7,608 nucleotides of DNA from Clostridium sp. UBA2485 (GTDB lineage: Bacteria > Bacillota > Clostridia > Clostridiales > Clostridiaceae), in assembly GCF_002341865.1 (NCBI RefSeq), contig NZ_DDOV01000054.1, positions 56,977-64,584 on the forward strand, given 5' to 3'. Both the position numbers and the translations under genes were made by a program. Shown piece after piece: positions 5,318 to 7,608 of this stretch. Below the pieces are notes generated by a model. That model was not told the DNA's origin. It did no database searches and saw only the letters and a list, made by a program, of their open reading frames with translations. Numbering within the stretch: position 1 is the first letter of the stretch; each line of letters begins with the position of its first letter.

Positions 5318-6004
5318 ATGGAAGGCTCTATTGCAAAAGTTTTGGTGGTAGATGATGACAAAAACATCTGCGAAGTAATAAAAATGTACTTAGAAAGTTC
5401 GGGATATTCTATAAAAATAGCTAATGATGGTAAAGAGGCTCAGGAAGTATTTTTAAATTTTAAACCTGATTTGGTTATTTTAGATGTTATGCTACCATAT
5501 GTTGACGGTATTGATGTTTTAAAATGGATAAGGAAAGACAGTGAAACTCCTGTTATTATGGTTACTGCTAAAGGTGAAACCTTTGATAAAGTTTTAGGGT
5601 TAGAGCTTGGAGCAGATGACTACATTGTGAAGCCTTTTGAACCTAAGGAGTTAATAGCTAGAGTTAAGGCAGTTTTAAGAAGATATACCATGGAAACAGA
5701 AAACAAAGAAACTATTAGTTATGATAGTTTAGTTATAGATGCTAATTCTTATAGTGTGGTTTATAGGAATGAAGAAGTGAAAATGCCACCGAAGGAATTT
5801 GAATTATTATATTATCTTGCTAGCAATAAGAATAGGGTTTTTACAAGAGAACAATTATTATGTGAGGTATGGGGATATGATTATCCTGGTGATTCAAGAA
5901 CTGTGGACGTACACATTAAAAGATTAAGGGAAAAAATAGAAGGTGGCATAAATTGGCAAATAGAAACAGTTTGGGGTGTAGGATATAAGTTTGAGGTGAA
6001 ATAA
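5318..6004 (+). CDS. OmpR/PhoB-family response regulator
   Basis: This 228-residue cytoplasmic transcription factor is paired with the kinase that follows. The receiver domain (about 6-120) has the acidic pocket VDDD (11-14), phospho-acceptor Asp56 in LDVMLP, Thr83 and Lys105 in VKPFE. The C-terminal winged-helix DNA-binding domain (about 130-228) has PPKEFELLYYLA, the recognition region DSRTVDVHIKRLREKIE and the final ETVWGVGYKFE hairpin typical of the family. The ATG at 5318 has a very strong AGGAGGGG (5305-5312) 5 bases upstream. All phosphorylation residues are present, so it should be a working switch. The stop codon TAA overlaps the kinase ATG by one base. Its sequence alone does not say which regulon it controls; PhoP-, ResD- and WalR-type names would be guesses. 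As I recall, a two-component pair also follows prs in some other clostridia. Confidence 0.94.
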   Translation: MEGSIAKVLVVDDDKNICEVIKMYLESSGYSIKIANDGKEAQEVFLNFKPDLVILDVMLPYVDGIDVLKWIRKDSETPVIMVTAKGETFDKVLGLELGADDYIVKPFEPKELIARVKAVLRRYTMETENKETISYDSLVIDANSYSVVYRNEEVKMPPKEFELLYYLASNKNRVFTREQLLCEVWGYDYPGDSRTVDVHIKRLREKIEGGINWQIETVWGVGYKFEVK

Positions 6005-7425
6005 TGATAAAAAGCAACCTATTTTCAAAAATGGTGCTTATATATACTGTTATAATATTTTTGAGTTTAACTATAATTGCCACATTTTTATCAGTGTGGT
6101 TTAATGATTATTTTGTTAACGGCAAGAAAAATCAAGTATTAACACAAACAGAATTTATTCAAGGTTTGGCATCTAATTACATAGATGGAAAATTAACCTA
6201 TGAAGAGCTAGATAATTCTTTAAAATTTGTTGGTGAATATTTCTATGAGAACATATATTTAATTAATGGACGAGGCTATGTCTTTGCAGCTACTTCAGAT
6301 AATAAAGATGTCTTAGTAGGAAAACAAGTATTTGTTGATGAACTAAATAGCATTCAAGATCTTTCAGAAGATGGATATTTAAAGAAAATAGATAGAAGAA
6401 GTGATTTATTTAGTAAAGATACCTATGTTTTGGGACAACAAATAAAAGATGTTAATGGAGATATAAAGGGAGGAATAATAGTAGAACTTTCTATGTCCTA
6501 CGTGAAAGAATCCCTTGGGAAAATATATAGAATTATATGGCTGTCAACTGCACTTATAATGATATTATCTATGTCTATTATTTATCTTTTTACAGATAAA
6601 ATAGTGATAAAACCACTTCAAAAAATGAGTTTAGTGGCAAGAAAAATAGCTAATGGTGATGTAGCAAAAAGAGTAGAAATAAATACTAATGATGAAATAG
6701 GACAGTTTGCAAAGGCTTTTAATTCTATGGCAGATTCCTTAGAAAAGGTAGAGAAAAATAGAAAAGAATTTATTTCTAATGTTTCTCATGATATTAGATC
6801 TCCAATTACTTCAATAAACGGATTTATAAGAGGAATTTTAGATGGAGTAGTACCGAAAGAAAAAGAAAAAGAATATTTAACTGTTGCTTATGAAGAAACT
6901 CAAAGATTAACAAGATTAGTTAATGATCTTTTGGATATGTCTGCTATAGAAGAAGGAAGAATAAGATTAGCACTTAGAAAAATTGACATTAATGAAGTTA
7001 TAAGATTAAGTATTTTAAAGAATGAAGCTAAAATAAAAGAAAAGAGAATAAAAGTTGAAGTATATTTTGACTCAGATGAACTTTTAGTCTACGGAGATCC
7101 AGATAGAATTTTTCAAGTTGTGATGAATCTGTTAGACAACGCTATAAAATATTCAAATGAAGGTGCATTAATTACCTTATCTTCTAATGAGAGAGGAAAG
7201 AAAGCATATATTTCTGTTTCTAATACAGGTTCACATATCGACGAAGAAAGTTTGAAAACTATTTGGGAAAGGTTTTATAAAGGTGATAAATCTAGAACTA
7301 ATAGAGTAAGTTCTGGATTAGGTCTTTCAATAGTTAAAAAGATATTAACTATGCTGGATGAAGAAATTTGGGCTGAAAATATAGAAGATGGAGTTAAATT
7401 CACTTTTACTTTAACATTAGCCTAA
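6004..7425 (+). CDS. Membrane sensor histidine kinase
   Basis: This 473-residue kinase should sense a signal outside the membrane and phosphorylate the response regulator encoded just before it. Segments in order are membrane helix 1 (about 9-31), an extracytoplasmic region of about 145 residues that looks PAS/Cache-like (YLINGRGYVFAAT, then GQQIKDVNGDIKGGIIV), membrane helix 2 (about 177-196), HAMP (about 197-250, Pro204), the dimerisation/phosphoacceptor domain with His262 in SHDIRSPIT, and an ATPase domain with N box Asn375 and Asn379, F box WERFYKGDKSR and G2 box GLGLS (438-442). The G1 box is NTGSHI (407-412), where DxGxGI is usual; similar variants occur in kinases of the VanS/CssS kind, so it is probably active. 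The ATG at 6004 overlaps the regulator stop by one base and uses GAGGTG (5993-5998), implying translational coupling. Signal unknown. Confidence 0.94.
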   Translation: MIKSNLFSKMVLIYTVIIFLSLTIIATFLSVWFNDYFVNGKKNQVLTQTEFIQGLASNYIDGKLTYEELDNSLKFVGEYFYENIYLINGRGYVFAATSDNKDVLVGKQVFVDELNSIQDLSEDGYLKKIDRRSDLFSKDTYVLGQQIKDVNGDIKGGIIVELSMSYVKESLGKIYRIIWLSTALIMILSMSIIYLFTDKIVIKPLQKMSLVARKIANGDVAKRVEINTNDEIGQFAKAFNSMADSLEKVEKNRKEFISNVSHDIRSPITSINGFIRGILDGVVPKEKEKEYLTVAYEETQRLTRLVNDLLDMSAIEEGRIRLALRKIDINEVIRLSILKNEAKIKEKRIKVEVYFDSDELLVYGDPDRIFQVVMNLLDNAIKYSNEGALITLSSNERGKKAYISVSNTGSHIDEESLKTIWERFYKGDKSRTNRVSSGLGLSIVKKILTMLDEEIWAENIEDGVKFTFTLTLA

Positions 7426-7437
7426 TATTTATATAAT

Positions 7438-7560
7438 TGAGAAATGACTATTGACAATGGACAATTGTGGATATTTCTCAGTTATCACTGAGAAATTTAG
7501 AATTTATTCTGTAGTGGCGAACAGTGTTCGCCATATAACTAGCAATTATATTGCTAGTTA
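7438..7560 (+). repeat. Composite hairpin repeat, copy C (inverted relative to A and B)
   Basis: In the reverse direction this shows the same module order as copy B: a tail with ATTGACAATGGACAATTGTGG (7450-7470 region), a hairpin with arms 7473-7482 and 7487-7496, an 18-base A/T-rich linker, then a GC-richer hairpin TGGCGAAC/GTTCGCCA (7515-7522, 7526-7533). Bases 7461-7481 match copy B at 19 of 21 positions in reverse complement. A further 11-bp stem (7536-7546, 7550-7560) follows directly. It begins 13 bases after the kinase stop. No arm has a T-run after it, so it is not a standard terminator although it could stabilise the 3' end of the operon mRNA. Confidence 0.6.
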
Positions 7561-7574
7561 AAAAATTATTCAAA

Positions 7575-7601
7575 GAAATTATTTTGTCTAAAAATAATTT
7601 C
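7575..7601. repeat. Terminal AT-rich hairpin
   Basis: GAAATTATTTT (7575-7585) and AAAATAATTTC (7591-7601) pair perfectly over 11 bp with a 5-base loop. It is the fourth consecutive inverted repeat after the kinase gene. It may belong to a further repeat module cut by the window end. Confidence 0.5.
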
Positions 7602-7608
7602 AACCTTA

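Noticed and set aside
256..7481. Inverted repeat copies B and C as ends of a transposon carrying all seven genes
   Set aside because: The enclosed genes are conserved core genes in a known order, and there is no transposase or matching target duplication. A dispersed repeat family explains the copies better.

Overview
The window is AT-rich DNA from a low-GC, endospore-forming Firmicute, most likely a Clostridium-type anaerobe. The base and codon bias, the strong AGGAGG-type ribosome binding sites, the presence of spoVG with a sigma-H-like promoter, and the purR-spoVG-glmU-prs gene order all point that way. All seven genes I support lie on the + strand.

Layout. Positions 1-473 hold no gene. 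They carry two tandem, same-direction copies of a composite hairpin repeat, then a near-consensus sigma-A promoter with a perfect inverted repeat over its -10 box. This drives an orphan ArsR-family repressor (474-755). A second gene-free stretch (756-1191) ends in the purR leader, which has a TATAAT promoter and a CGAA-N16-TTCG pair resembling the PurBoxes of Bacillus PurR. Next come purR (1192-2034), spoVG (2168-2455, followed by two terminators), and a glmU-prs pair (2643-4992) with its own promoter and a terminator. A 325-base spacer, with a promoter and a leader hairpin, precedes an OmpR-type response regulator and a membrane histidine kinase (5318-7425) that overlap by one base. The window ends in a chain of hairpins (7438-7601) that includes a third, inverted copy of the repeat found near the left end.

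How the genes fit together. Prs makes PRPP, the metabolite that PurR-type repressors sense, so maker and sensor sit in one block. GlmU makes UDP-GlcNAc for the cell wall. SpoVG is a small RNA/DNA-binding regulator expressed on entry to stationary phase. The two-component system looks like a separate envelope-sensing unit. The genes belong to well-known families; the less ordinary content is in the intergenic DNA: the modular repeat family, the PurBox-like pair, the ArsR operator candidate and the switch-like hairpins before the response regulator. I see no evidence for a wholly new gene system.
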